Positions 1-6,639 of a stretch of 16,589 nucleotides of DNA are shown piece by piece (the stretch's first letter is position 1; each line of letters opens with the position of its first letter). The DNA lies in the NCBI GenBank assembly GCA_036557185.1, contig DATBHZ010000085.1, forward strand, positions 1 through 16,589. Direction: 5' to 3'. Position numbers and translations under genes: made by a program. The notes beneath the pieces are model-generated. The model was not told the origin of the DNA, made no database searches, and saw only the letters and a program-made list of their open reading frames with translations. Source of the stretch: DATBHZ01 sp036557185 (GTDB lineage: Bacteria; Actinomycetota; Acidimicrobiia; IMCC26256; JAENVU01).

Positions 1-476
1 CCGACCGCCGCGGCGATCGCAGCCGCAGCTCCGACGAGTGCATACGCCTTCTTCTGTGCTGCACCTTCGAAGTTTCCGTGGATGAGCGACTGCATCGCGG
101 GCAGCAGCAGGGAGGCGCCGAGACCTCCGACGACGGCCCAGAACACGATCACCGCGATGAGGCTCTGCGCCAGTGCCATCGCGAGGGCACCGGTCGCGTA
201 GGCGAGCAGGCCGATCACGTAGGCGCGCTTCCGGCCGATGAGGTCGCCGATCTTGCTACCAATGAGGATGAACGCGGCGGAGACGAGCGCTTCGAGTGCG
301 ATCGCCGACTGCACGCCGCTGACCGTCGTCCCGAGATCGTGGACGACCGACGAGATCGAGACGTTCATGATGGACGTGTCGACGACGAGAACGAACATCG
401 CCATTGCGAGGAGAATCGCCAGGCGGGTCTCGCCCGTGGCCTCTGCAGGCGCCTGCGTCGGTCCGCCGTCAGTCAT
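1..476 (-). CDS. MFS transporter, DHA2 (EmrB/QacA-like) family, N-terminal part
   Basis: Proton-driven multidrug or metabolite exporter of the inner membrane, cut by the window edge; about 158 N-terminal residues are visible. After a short polar N-terminus (about 17 residues) comes a hydrophobic helix reading LAMAMFVLVVDTSIMNVS. Its D-T-S/T-I-x-N-V segment is the TM1 signature of the 14-helix DHA2 drug/H+ antiporters. A second helix follows, then the loop motif A, seen as GDLIGRKRAY, then two more helices. The ATG at 476 has a GGAGG about 13 bases upstream, which is a long spacing; no other in-frame start fits the family better. It lies downstream of the secreted-protein gene on the same strand but is separated from it by a hairpin and a 12-bp palindrome, so it probably has its own promoter. 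Substrate cannot be told. The family call is firm; efflux function is inferred. Confidence 0.88.
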   Translation of the reverse strand, partial: MTDGGPTQAPAEATGETRLAILLAMAMFVLVVDTSIMNVSISSVVHDLGTTVSGVQSAIALEALVSAAFILIGSKIGDLIGRKRAYVIGLLAYATGALAMALAQSLIAVIVFWAVVGGLGASLLLPAMQSLIHGNFEGAAQKKAYALVGAAAAIAAAV

Positions 477-561
477 CGGAGCCGATCACCCTCCGGTCAG
501 CGGCGCTCGTCGAGCACATCCGGCGCTTTCTACACGAGCGAGGTGCCGCGCGGCGGGAGGC

Positions 562-573
562 GACCGGCCGGTC
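562..573. promoter_or_regulatory. 12-bp perfect palindrome, possible operator of the MFS gene
   Basis: GACCGGCCGGTC is its own reverse complement. It lies between the minus-strand terminator hairpin (579-606) and the MFS start (476), about 85 bases upstream of that start. The identical 12-mer occurs once more in the window, at 15318-15329 just upstream of the ECF sigma gene. Operators for TetR-type or similar dimeric regulators often look like this near exporters, but no regulator gene is in the window, and GC-rich DNA produces such palindromes by chance. Confidence 0.3.
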
Positions 574-578
574 ACGCG

Positions 579-606
579 GGGAGGCCGCCCCGAAGGGCGG
601 CCTCCC
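579..606 (-). terminator. Hairpin terminator after the secreted-protein gene
   Basis: A perfect 12-bp stem (left arm GGGAGGCCGCCC, right arm its exact complement) closes a 4-base CGAA loop. It starts 44 bases past the stop of the minus-strand gene ending at 651. There is no T-run on either side, as is common for actinobacterial terminators. It separates the secreted-protein gene from the MFS gene downstream on the same strand. Confidence 0.65.
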
Positions 607-650
607 GAGTCGTGCAAGACGGCAACTGCCGTCAGTTCGTGCTGTGGCGG

Positions 651-1484
651 CTACTGACCGAGCGCGAAGCTCGCGCCGTTGGCCGTGCTGCCGAGAAGCG
701 GGGACGCCGCCGTAGCGCCGCCACCTCCGATGGCCACCGAGGTGATCGCGTTGGCCTGCGAGACCTCACCCTCGGGAGATCCGCTCAGGCACCCGACCAG
801 GACGTTCAACGCGTAGTTGTCGTCCACCGAGTAGCCGGTGTTGAAGATGTTGTCGTCGTTGTGGTTCGCACCGTCGGCGGTCGGGTTGTTGGTCCCGTCA
901 CCTTCGGGGTCGACGCCCTTGACGACCGGGTTCTCCCAGTAGGTCGCGGTCTCGACCGCACCCACCGAGAGGCCCTTGGACACGAGGCCGGTCACGTCGA
1001 CGACGTCGAGCGCCGACGGGTCGAAGCCCTGGATCGTGACGTAGGCCTGGAGCTGCCACTTCTTGCCCAGGTTGTTGAGCTGCGTCGTGACGCTGCTCGT
1101 CGTCTGCTTCCCGGTCAGCGGGTAGACGCCCGTCTCACCGGCCTGGCAGCTCGCGGTCCCGATCAGCTTGGTCGCGATCGAGCCGATGCTGATCGACGCC
1201 GGAGGCGCGCCGTTGAGAGCGGTGTCCTGCGCGTTCTGCACCATGTTGTTGCAGGTACCGCCGATGGCTGCCTTCGTCGTCGTGTCCTTGAGCACCGCCG
1301 TCGTGACGGTCTCGTTCTGCGGCGTGTCGGTGAGTCCCGGGGTGACCTTCCCGAGCACCACCCCGCCGCCGCATGTTCCCGCCGGCGTCGGTGCTGCGCT
1401 GGCCGACGGTGCAGCCATCGCAATCATGCCGCCCGCCATCGCCACAACTCCGGCGACAGCGAGCACCCGTGTCTTCAGGTTCAC
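651..1484 (-). CDS. Secreted protein of unknown function
   Basis: I do not recognise the family. The 277-residue product begins with a classical Sec signal peptide: positively charged N-terminus (K4, R6), a hydrophobic Ala/Gly/Val/Met core to about residue 24, and a likely cleavage site after ASA at residue 30. The mature part is Thr/Ala/Gly-rich and probably beta-rich. It holds four cysteines (about residues 38, 78, 113 and 232), enough for two disulfides, and an Asp/Asn/Gly-rich loop (about 192-217) that could bind calcium. There is no membrane anchor or sorting motif at the C-terminus, so it is probably released or wall-associated. The start is GTG at 1484, supported by AGGAG eight bases upstream (revcomp of 1485-1497). 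It stands alone, with a long upstream region and its own terminator. Secretion is well supported; any activity is unknown. Confidence 0.85.
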   Translation of the reverse strand: MNLKTRVLAVAGVVAMAGGMIAMAAPSASAAPTPAGTCGGGVVLGKVTPGLTDTPQNETVTTAVLKDTTTKAAIGGTCNNMVQNAQDTALNGAPPASISIGSIATKLIGTASCQAGETGVYPLTGKQTTSSVTTQLNNLGKKWQLQAYVTIQGFDPSALDVVDVTGLVSKGLSVGAVETATYWENPVVKGVDPEGDGTNNPTADGANHNDDNIFNTGYSVDDNYALNVLVGCLSGSPEGEVSQANAITSVAIGGGGATAASPLLGSTANGASFALGQ

Positions 1485-1498
1485 GTAATCGTCTCCTC

Positions 1499-1517
1499 TG
1501 TCATTGGCTTGTCATTG
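1499..1517 (-). repeat. Two 8-bp direct repeats, 11 bases apart
   Basis: TGTCATTG occurs at 1499-1506 and again at 1510-1517 (CAATGACA on the coding strand of the downstream gene). The 11-base period is about one helical turn, so a protein could read both on the same face of DNA. They lie immediately upstream of the ribosome-binding site of the secreted-protein gene, in its leader. They could bind a regulator or be a chance duplication. Confidence 0.35.
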
Positions 1518-1583
1518 CTTCGTTCGGTACCAAGCGCGGACGGACCGATACGTCCAGTGACAAGAGAAGGTGCTGGTGCGGCA

Positions 1584-1597
1584 CGCCACTGGTGGCG
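1584..1597. promoter_or_regulatory. Inverted repeat, possible operator
   Basis: CGCCAC and GTGGCG are separated by two bases, forming a 14-bp dyad about 100 bases upstream of the secreted-protein start. A further short dyad (CGGCA/TGCCG) lies just beyond it, near 1608-1621. No promoter element could be tied to it, so the role is uncertain. Confidence 0.2.
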
Positions 1598-1913
1598 ATC
1601 GTGCGACGGCAATGCTGCCGCCCCCACCGAACGGTCATGCCCTGTGCTCCCCCATGTCGCTCCCGGCGGCCCCGCCCCCGAGGCCAACCCGTGCGCACAC
1701 GGGCGACTTCACCCCAGGAACGGTGTCGGCCCCAGCCCGCCAATGAGACGACAACCGGATCGGTCGACGGGAGTCTTGACCCTGCACCTGTGGGGAACAA
1801 GGCGCGGTGCGGCAGATTTACTCGCTGCTCACTCATCTTGCTTCGCGCTAGCGGAACGCGCCACGTTCAGTGGCTAGACCTCGTGACAATACCTGCTGAC
1901 ACGATACAAATCC

Positions 1914-1932
1914 GTGATCGCCGACCGATCAC
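1914..1932 (-). terminator. Hairpin terminator after the GNAT gene
   Basis: A 7-bp perfect stem (GTGATCG/CGATCAC) with a 5-base loop lies two bases past the GNAT stop codon (1934-1936). On the minus strand it is followed by GGATTTGTATCG, a T-containing tail. Position and shape fit an intrinsic terminator for the YggT-like/GNAT pair. Confidence 0.5.
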
Positions 1933-1933
1933 C

Positions 1934-2545
1934 TCAGGGTCGCTGATCGAGCCAGCGCAAGAGCTCCGACGGTTCCGGCCACGCGTATCGCAGGCACGCC
2001 GGGTTACCGGCAAGTCGTTCGGGCTTCCCGCCGGGAGGATTGACGAGATCACGCTCGACACAGGTTCCGCCCAGTCGCTGATAGAAAGCTTGCCCCGCGG
2101 TGTTCTGCTCGAGGACCCAGAGGAACAAGCCCTCCGAACCGTTCTCGACGACGAGCGCCTGCGCCGCCCTCGCCACCAACTGGGTGCCGATGCCGGCGCG
2201 CTTGAGATCGTGGGTGACGTGCAGGTTGTCGAGCAACGTGCCCCACTCCGCGTCCGCCCCGCTGACGGTGTGCACGAACCCGGCCAGCCCTTCGTCGGTC
2301 TCGGCGACCGTCGTTCGCTCCTTCACCTGCCGGTCCCGCAGTCGCGTCGTCCACACCGTGAGGCGGTCGCTGAACACGTCGCCGTCGAGGAAGGCGTCGG
2401 AGTATGCGCCCCGGTAGTTGCGCCGCCAGCTGTCGGCGTGCAACGCGGCGATCGCCTCGGCATCGGACACCCGCGCGCGCCGGTAGCGCATCGCGGGCAG
2501 CTCGGGCACCGTGCGAGGCGCGCCCTCGCCCGGCGATGCAGTCAT
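1934..2545 (-). CDS. GNAT-family N-acetyltransferase
   Basis: Transfers an acetyl group from acetyl-CoA to an amine; the substrate (small molecule or protein N-terminus) cannot be told. The 203-residue protein has the RimI/GNAT layout: an N-terminal strand-helix unit (YRRARVSDAEAIAALHADSW, about 21-40), a central strand LDNLHVTHDL (105-114), and the acetyl-CoA pyrophosphate loop KRAGIGTQL (115-123), where the family pattern is Q/R-x-x-G-x-G/A. A late NTAGQAFYQRLG segment (148-159) is the usual motif B helix. The ATG at 2545 overlaps the upstream stop as ATGA, implying translational coupling; an internal Met at residue 19 (2491) is an alternative start closer to the family's usual beginning. 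It ends in a terminator hairpin. Confidence 0.88.
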   Translation of the reverse strand: MTASPGEGAPRTVPELPAMRYRRARVSDAEAIAALHADSWRRNYRGAYSDAFLDGDVFSDRLTVWTTRLRDRQVKERTTVAETDEGLAGFVHTVSGADAEWGTLLDNLHVTHDLKRAGIGTQLVARAAQALVVENGSEGLFLWVLEQNTAGQAFYQRLGGTCVERDLVNPPGGKPERLAGNPACLRYAWPEPSELLRWLDQRP

Positions 2546-3003
2546 GGTGCAGGCGACGTGCTCGAAGCCTGAGCCGGGGGATTCTGCACCTGCCGCGCCT
2601 GTCGTTGCTCCTCGTAGCGGTCCCTGCTGACGGACTCCGCACGCCGACGTTCCATGTAGTCGACGAGCGTGTGCACGAGCAGCGCGAACAGCGCGTACAT
2701 GATGATCGCGAAGAGCAGCGAAACGTCGAGAGTCGAGTTCCCGTTCGTATGGCTCGGGAAGATGCCTCGGAACGGCGCCGTGACGCGGTTGGCACTCCGA
2801 TAGACCCATTGCGCGAAGCCGCTGCTCGGGTTGGCTCCGAAGAGTTGGAGCACGAAAGCCAGCGTGGCAATGACGATCGCGATGAGCGCGAACGCGTAGA
2901 CGAGCCAGACGATCGCCCGTCCGATGCCCCAGGCGACCGTGCCTCCGCTGCGCTTGCTCGGCGGGTACTGGTTCGGGGATGACTGAGGGTCGTACGCAGT
3001 CAT
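2542..3003 (-). CDS. YggT-like two-helix membrane protein
   Basis: A 153-residue inner-membrane protein of unclear role. It has a polar, Pro/Ser-rich N-terminus (1-20), a first membrane helix (about 29-54), a connecting segment with the YggT-like pattern F-x-x-W-V-Y-x-x-A-N-R-V-T-A-P-F-R-G-I-F-P (63-83), a second helix (about 92-115), and a charged Arg/Glu C-terminal tail that may be helical (118-140). The P-F-R-x-x-x-P motif before the second helix is the family hallmark. YggT proteins have been linked to osmotic stress and cell-division or photosystem genes, but here the neighbour is only a GNAT enzyme. ATG at 3003 has GAGGAGG four to five bases upstream, a strong ribosome-binding site. The stop overlaps the GNAT start by four bases. 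Confidence 0.75.
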   Translation of the reverse strand: MTAYDPQSSPNQYPPSKRSGGTVAWGIGRAIVWLVYAFALIAIVIATLAFVLQLFGANPSSGFAQWVYRSANRVTAPFRGIFPSHTNGNSTLDVSLLFAIIMYALFALLVHTLVDYMERRRAESVSRDRYEEQRQARQVQNPPAQASSTSPAP

Positions 3004-3072
3004 GGTTCCTCCTCGCCTCGGCCGGGGAAGCGTGGCCAGGCTACGCGCGCCCGCCGCGAACCGTCCCGGTTA

Positions 3073-3115
3073 AACGCTCCGCGTTGCTGCGAGACGCAGC
3101 GCGCAACTTCGCGCG
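3073..3115 (-). terminator. Cluster of small hairpins downstream of tRNA-Leu
   Basis: Three adjoining dyads lie 75-120 bases past the tRNA on its strand: CGCGC/GCGCG (3100-3115), GCTGCG/CGCAGC (3086-3100), and AACGC/GCGTT (3073-3085), the last followed by TTTAA on the minus strand. They could end the tRNA transcript. Each stem is short, so the call is weak. Confidence 0.25.
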
Positions 3116-3190
3116 AGATGTCGGAGTCCGATCAGCCCACACTCGTCGCGGCGACACGACCTCTCGGCGTGTTCGTGCAGGTCAGCGCGG

Positions 3191-3273
3191 TGCCCGGGGC
3201 GGGATTTGAACCCGCACGCTCTTGCGAGCAGCGGATTTTGAGTCCGCCGTGTCTGCCATTCCACCACCCGGGC
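3191..3273 (-). tRNA. tRNA-Leu (anticodon CAA)
   Basis: Reads UUG leucine codons. Reading the minus strand, a 7-bp acceptor stem GCCCGGG/CCCGGGC is followed by a D arm containing GTGG..AATGGCAGAC, an anticodon stem GCGGA/TCCGC around the loop CTCAAAA (anticodon CAA), a long variable arm (TGCTC GCAA GAGCG) typical of class II tRNAs, and a T arm GCGGG-TTCAAAT-CCCGC. The discriminator is A. The bases after it are CCG, so the CCA end is not encoded and must be added. The 83-base length fits a tRNA-Leu. No good -35 was found; a TATGTC box lies about ten bases upstream. Confidence 0.97.
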
Positions 3274-3307
3274 AAGTGCGCCGACATAGTGCCACTTGCA
3301 CCAGAGG

Positions 3308-3313
3308 TAGGCT
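3308..3313 (+). promoter_or_regulatory. Possible -10 box (TAGGCT)
   Basis: TAGGCT fits TANNNT and lies 30 bases before the ATG of the 70-residue membrane peptide, leaving room for the GGAG at 3335-3338. No clear -35 hexamer is present at 17 bases upstream, so this is a weak call. Confidence 0.25.
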
Positions 3314-3343
3314 GATGTTTCGGCAGGTCAGAGCGGAGCGGAG

Positions 3344-3556
3344 ATGTCCGGAACCGTCATCGCACTCCTCGTTGTCGCAGTGCTCGCACTCGCGGTGATC
3401 GTGATCGCTCCCTGGCGTGCAGTGCGCAGGGAAGGCCCGCTGCCGCGCGACGTCGAATCGCAGTTGCTCCTCGGACAGGATCCCGAGGTGGACGACGAGG
3501 AAGACGACGAGGACCCGTTGCCGCGCCCGCTGCCGTTCCCGCAGCGGAACCGCTGA
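3344..3556 (+). CDS. Small single-pass membrane protein with acidic/proline tail
   Basis: Family not recognised. The 70-residue product has one N-terminal membrane helix (about 4-23), a basic stretch just after it (WRAVRRE, 24-30) that predicts the tail is cytoplasmic, then a highly acidic run VDDEEDDED (49-57) and a proline-rich end with PLPRPLPFPQ. Spacing of the GGAG ribosome-binding site (3335-3338) five bases before the ATG makes translation likely. It sits between a divergent tRNA-Leu and the fab operon, 106 bases before fabD. It might be an adaptor that holds partner proteins at the membrane; that is a guess from composition only. Confidence 0.65.
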   Translation: MSGTVIALLVVAVLALAVIVIAPWRAVRREGPLPRDVESQLLLGQDPEVDDEEDDEDPLPRPLPFPQRNR

Positions 3557-3595
3557 ACGCCGCGAAACGGTCCTCGACCCCCTCGCTCGGTTTCC

Positions 3596-3634
3596 TTGTA
3601 ACGCGCGTGCGCGCCGATAGGTCGAACGTCGAAC
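3596..3634 (+). promoter_or_regulatory. Candidate fab operon promoter with tandem GTCGAAC
   Basis: TTGTAA (3596-3601) is followed 14-16 bases later by GATAGGT (3616-3622), a loose -35/-10 pair. Directly overlapping its end is a perfect 7-bp tandem repeat, GTCGAAC twice (3621-3634), which could be a regulator site at the transcription start. It lies 29-67 bases before the fabD GTG. Elements are degenerate, so confidence is low. Confidence 0.28.
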
Positions 3635-3662
3635 CGTCCCAGCCACGGGAGAGCCCGCGCGA

Positions 3663-4574
3663 GTGAAGTCTGTTGTCATCTTCCCCGGCCAGGGCACCCA
3701 GCAGCCCGCCATGGGAGCACCATGGCGCGACCATCCGGCCTGGGCCGTGGTCGAGCAGGCCGAAGCCGCCATCGGCGAGCCCCTCGCTCCCCTGCTCCTC
3801 GACGCGACAGCCGAGGAGCTGAGCCGGACACGGAACGCGCAGCTCGCCGTGCTCGTCACCAGCCTGATCGCGTGGGAGGCGGCACGCGAGCAGCTGGACC
3901 CCATCGCGTTTGCCGGGCACTCACTCGGCCAAGTCACGGCGCTCATCGCATCGGGATGCACGCCGTTCGACGACGGGGTCCGCTTCGCGGCGCGCCGCGC
4001 CGAGCTCACGCAAGCGGCGGCCGACGCGCACCCCGGCAAGATGGCTGCGCTGTTGGGCGCCAGCTACGAGCAAGCGGAGGAGGTCTGCACCGCCGCGGCC
4101 GCGGAGGTCTGGGTCGCCAACGACAACGCGCCCGGGCAGGTCGTGATCGCAGGGACCCCGGAAGGCCTCGCAGCCGGCACGACCGCCGCCAAGGAATCGG
4201 GCGTCCGGAAGGTGATGCCCCTCGACGTCGGCGGGGCGTTCCATACTCCTCTCATGCAGGACGCGACCGACGCGCTGCGCGAGGAGCTGACCGGCGTCGC
4301 GTTCGCGAGCCCGACGGCATCCGTGATCTCCAACGACGACGGCCGCGCGTACGACACCGCCGACGGCTGGGCCGAGCGTTCCGCACAGCACGTCTCCGTA
4401 CCGGTTCGTTGGCGAATCGTGCAGAGCACGCTCGTGGAGGTGGGTGCGCCCTCCTTCATCGAGATCGGGCACGGCAACATGCTCGCGACCCTCGCGAAGC
4501 GCACGGTCCCGAACGTGCCCGTCCACAAGCTCTCGGCCCCCGACGACCTCGACAAGCTCGGAGGCAGCACGTGA
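3663..4574 (+). CDS. fabD: Malonyl-CoA:ACP transacylase (FabD)
   Basis: Moves malonyl from CoA to the acyl carrier protein, supplying the extender unit for type II fatty-acid synthesis in the cytosol. The 303-residue length is typical. Visible motifs: GQGTQ near the start (9-13), the nucleophile elbow GHSLG with Ser87, the arginine that binds the malonyl carboxylate (R111/R112 in ARRAEL), an NDNAPGQVVIAG segment (153-164), the catalytic His194 in FHTPLM, and the IGHGNML motif (268-274). The residue after GHSLG is Gln90 where Glu is more usual. The start is GTG at 3663 with GGGAGAG nine bases upstream. It is the first gene of the operon, and its stop overlaps the next start as GTGA. Confidence 0.96.
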   Translation: MKSVVIFPGQGTQQPAMGAPWRDHPAWAVVEQAEAAIGEPLAPLLLDATAEELSRTRNAQLAVLVTSLIAWEAAREQLDPIAFAGHSLGQVTALIASGCTPFDDGVRFAARRAELTQAAADAHPGKMAALLGASYEQAEEVCTAAAAEVWVANDNAPGQVVIAGTPEGLAAGTTAAKESGVRKVMPLDVGGAFHTPLMQDATDALREELTGVAFASPTASVISNDDGRAYDTADGWAERSAQHVSVPVRWRIVQSTLVEVGAPSFIEIGHGNMLATLAKRTVPNVPVHKLSAPDDLDKLGGST

Positions 4575-4846
4575 TCGAGCCCTCTGTCAACGACGCGCGC
4601 CTCCAGGGCGAGCGCCTCCACGTGCTGGAGCGGATGATCGTCGCACCTGCCGTCGGGGTCTTCTGCCCTGCGGGCCTCGGCGAGGGCGCGTACGTCGAGG
4701 CCGGCGCTTCGATCGGGTCGATCGACGGTCCCGGCTCCTCCGTGATCGTGCAGAGCCCGTTCACCGGAGAGCTCGTCCGCATCCTGGCGCACCCCGGCGA
4801 GCGCCTCCGCGAAGGGCAGCCGGTCGCCTGGCTCCGCGTCGCATGA
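4571..4846 (+). CDS. Biotinyl/lipoyl-domain-like protein lacking the acceptor lysine
   Basis: A 91-residue protein with the hammerhead pattern of biotin carboxyl carrier protein. The opening VAPAVGVF (24-31) matches the BCCP 'SPMVGTF' strand, AYVEAGASIG (40-49) matches the 'F-V-E-V-G-x-x-V' strand, and TGELVRILAHPGERLREGQP (65-84) matches the 'G-x-V-x-x-I-L-x-x-x-G-x-x-V-x-x-G-Q-P' ending. At the hairpin where BCCP has E-A-M-K, this protein reads D52-G-P-G55. The whole sequence contains no lysine, so biotin or lipoate cannot be attached in the normal way. It overlaps fabD (GTGA) and fabH (ATGA), so it is translated with them. It may be a structural or regulatory relic of an AccB, or a partner of the carboxyltransferase-like protein at 8166-9545. 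Fold assignment is by motif; function is unknown. Confidence 0.8.
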   Translation: MIEPSVNDARLQGERLHVLERMIVAPAVGVFCPAGLGEGAYVEAGASIGSIDGPGSSVIVQSPFTGELVRILAHPGERLREGQPVAWLRVA

Positions 4847-5841
4847 CGACGCGGGCCACGATCACCGGCTGGGGCGCCGCGGTCCCGAGCGGCCACCTCA
4901 CCAACGCCGACCTCGAGGCGCGCGTCGACACCTCCGACGAGTGGATCGTCGAACGCACGGGCATCCGCGAGCGTCGCATCGCCGCGGCGGACGAGTCGAC
5001 CGCGACGCTGGCGATCGAAGCTGCCGGCAACGCCGTCAAACGCGCGGGGCTCTCTCCCGCCGATGTCGACCTGCTCGTCGTCGCCACCGCCACACCCGAG
5101 CAGCCGATCCCCCACACCGGTGCGTTCGTGAGCGACGGCATCGGCCTGCACTGTGGCTCGTTCGACCTGAGCGCCGGTTGCGCAGGCTTTGCGTACGCGC
5201 TCGTGACGGGCGCCGCACTGCTCACAGGGGGCGGCCTCCAGCACGTGCTCGTCGTCGGTGCCGAGACGCTGTCCCGGATCACCGACCCCGCCGACCGCGG
5301 CACGTGCATCCTGTTCGGCGACGCGGCTGCGGGTGTGATGCTCAGTCGCGACGACCGGCCCGACGGTCCGGGCCTGCTCGCATGGGACCTCGGCTGCGAT
5401 GGGTCCGCGACGGGACTCCTCGAGCTGCGCGCCGGCGGGAGCCGCATGCCGACGACGGCCGCAACGGTCGAGGCCGGAGAGCACTACCTGCGCATGCAAG
5501 GGCAGGAGGTCTTCCGCCGCGCGGTGCGCGCCGTCGTGGAGTCGGCGCAGACCACGCTCGATCGCGCCGGTGTCGATGCGAGCGACGTCGGCTGGTTCAT
5601 CCCGCACCAGGCCAACGTCCGGATCATCGACGCAGCTCGACAGCGGCTCGGCATCGCGCCCGAGCGCACCGTCGTGAACATCGAGCGGTACGGCAACACA
5701 TCCGCGGCGTCGATCCCGCTGGCACTCGTGGAGGCAGCCGACGACGGGCGGATCCAGTCGGACGATCTCGTGCTGCTGAGCGGCTTCGGTGCCGGCATGA
5801 CCTGGGCGAGCGCGCTGCTGCGCTGGGGAGCCTCTCCGTGA
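4843..5841 (+). CDS. fabH: Beta-ketoacyl-ACP synthase III (FabH)
   Basis: Condenses an acyl-CoA primer with malonyl-ACP to start fatty-acid synthesis. The 332 residues carry the full thiolase-fold signature: DTSDEWIVERTGIRERRI (29-46), the nucleophile Cys113 in DLSAGCAGFAYAL, His255 in IPHQANVRI, Asn285 in YGNTSAASIP, and the C-terminal GFGAGMTW (314-321). All three catalytic residues are present, so it should be active. ATG at 4843 overlaps the previous stop as ATGA, and its own stop overlaps fabG as GTGA. Primer preference (straight versus branched) cannot be read with confidence. Confidence 0.96.
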   Translation: MTTRATITGWGAAVPSGHLTNADLEARVDTSDEWIVERTGIRERRIAAADESTATLAIEAAGNAVKRAGLSPADVDLLVVATATPEQPIPHTGAFVSDGIGLHCGSFDLSAGCAGFAYALVTGAALLTGGGLQHVLVVGAETLSRITDPADRGTCILFGDAAAGVMLSRDDRPDGPGLLAWDLGCDGSATGLLELRAGGSRMPTTAATVEAGEHYLRMQGQEVFRRAVRAVVESAQTTLDRAGVDASDVGWFIPHQANVRIIDAARQRLGIAPERTVVNIERYGNTSAASIPLALVEAADDGRIQSDDLVLLSGFGAGMTWASALLRWGASP

Positions 5842-6581
5842 CCGAGCGCGTGGCGTTCGTGACCGGCGGGTCCCGGGGCATCGGCAGGGCTGCGGTGTGC
5901 GCGCTGGCCGAGGCCGGCCACCACGTCGCCTTCTGCTACTCGAGCGACGCCGACGGCGCGGAGGAGACCTGCGAGCTCGTCGCAAAGATCGGCGGGGACG
6001 CGCTCGCGATCCAGGCGGCGGTCGGCGATGCTGCAGTGGTCGACGAGGCGTTCACCCGCGTCGAGACCGAGCTCGGACCGGTCGAGATCCTCGTCAACAA
6101 CGCCGGCATCGCCAGGGACGGCTTGCTTGTCCGGATGAGCGACGAGGCGTGGGCCGAGGTGCTGCGCGTCAATCTCACCGGCGCGTTCCACACCATCCGC
6201 AGGGCGACACCGAAGATGATGCGGGCGCGCTTCGGCCGCATCGTCAACGTCTCGTCCGCCGGAGCACATCTCGGGAGCGCGGGCCAGGCGAACTACGCGG
6301 CTTCGAAGGCCGGATTGGTGGGCCTGAGCCGCTCCGTCACAAGAGAGCTCGGGAGCCGGGGTATCACCTGTAACGTGGTCGCACCTGGACCAATTGTCAC
6401 TTCTATGACCGAGGCGATGGGTGAGGAATGGCTGGCCGGTGTCTCGGCGGCGGTGCCGCTCGGGAGGCCGGGCACGGCGGAGGAGTGCGGAGCCGTCATT
6501 GCGTTCTTGTGCAGCGACATCGCCGGATACGTGAGCGGCGCGCTGGTGCCGGTCGACGGGGGTTTGGGAATGGGCGCCTGA
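5838..6581 (+). CDS. fabG: 3-oxoacyl-ACP reductase (FabG)
   Basis: NADPH-dependent reduction of 3-ketoacyl-ACP, the first reductive step of each elongation round. A 247-residue short-chain dehydrogenase with TGGSRGIG (9-16) for the cofactor, NNAG (87-90), and the catalytic set Asn112, Ser140, Tyr153 and Lys157 (YAASK). VVAPGPIVT and the C-terminal PVDGGLGM are typical FabG features. GTG at 5838 overlaps the fabH stop. The operon context separates it from the many general SDR enzymes. A 58-base gap follows before acpP. Confidence 0.94.
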   Translation: MTERVAFVTGGSRGIGRAAVCALAEAGHHVAFCYSSDADGAEETCELVAKIGGDALAIQAAVGDAAVVDEAFTRVETELGPVEILVNNAGIARDGLLVRMSDEAWAEVLRVNLTGAFHTIRRATPKMMRARFGRIVNVSSAGAHLGSAGQANYAASKAGLVGLSRSVTRELGSRGITCNVVAPGPIVTSMTEAMGEEWLAGVSAAVPLGRPGTAEECGAVIAFLCSDIAGYVSGALVPVDGGLGMGA

Positions 6582-6639
6582 GACGGCGACCGCAGCATCG
6601 AGGTCCTGACAGAGCAACACTGCGAAGGAGAAAGCCTGC

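Larger units (their letters stand above)
1485..1933. other. 449-base intergenic region upstream of the secreted-protein gene
   Basis: No convincing gene is seen. The open frames here are short, lack ribosome-binding sites and have Arg/Pro/Ser-rich translations typical of out-of-frame GC-rich DNA. What it holds is the ribosome-binding site and 5' leader of the secreted-protein gene, the paired TGTCATTG repeats (1499-1517), an inverted repeat at 1584-1597, and the GNAT gene's terminator hairpin at 1914-1932. I could not fix a promoter with a good -10/-35 pair for the minus strand. The length suggests a long leader or several regulatory sites. Confidence 0.5.

Noticed and set aside
1501..1836. 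Short minus-strand open frames in the 449-base intergenic region
   Set aside because: No ribosome-binding site, no domain, composition like out-of-frame translation, and two of them overlap each other in different frames.
78..1877. A long plus-strand open frame (599 codons) across the MFS and secreted-protein genes
   Set aside because: Its product is Arg/Asp/His-rich with no recognisable domain. It runs opposite to two genes with clear signal peptide, membrane helices and ribosome-binding sites, so it is an antisense shadow of GC-rich coding DNA.
1883..1910. GTGACA-N16-TACAAA, a plus-strand promoter-like pair
   Set aside because: It would drive transcription antisense to the GNAT gene with no plus-strand gene downstream for over 1 kb; likely chance, though an antisense RNA is not excluded.
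1373..2572. A 399-codon plus-strand open frame opposite the GNAT gene
   Set aside because: Low-complexity Arg/Pro-rich product without motifs; the minus strand carries the complete GNAT pattern.
3191..3273. tRNA-Leu as an integration site for a mobile element
   Set aside because: No integrase, no repeat of the tRNA 3' end and no change in gene style was seen on either side within the window.
4456..5985. A 509-codon minus-strand open frame across fabH
   Set aside because: Antisense to a gene with complete catalytic motifs; product is Arg-rich with no domain.
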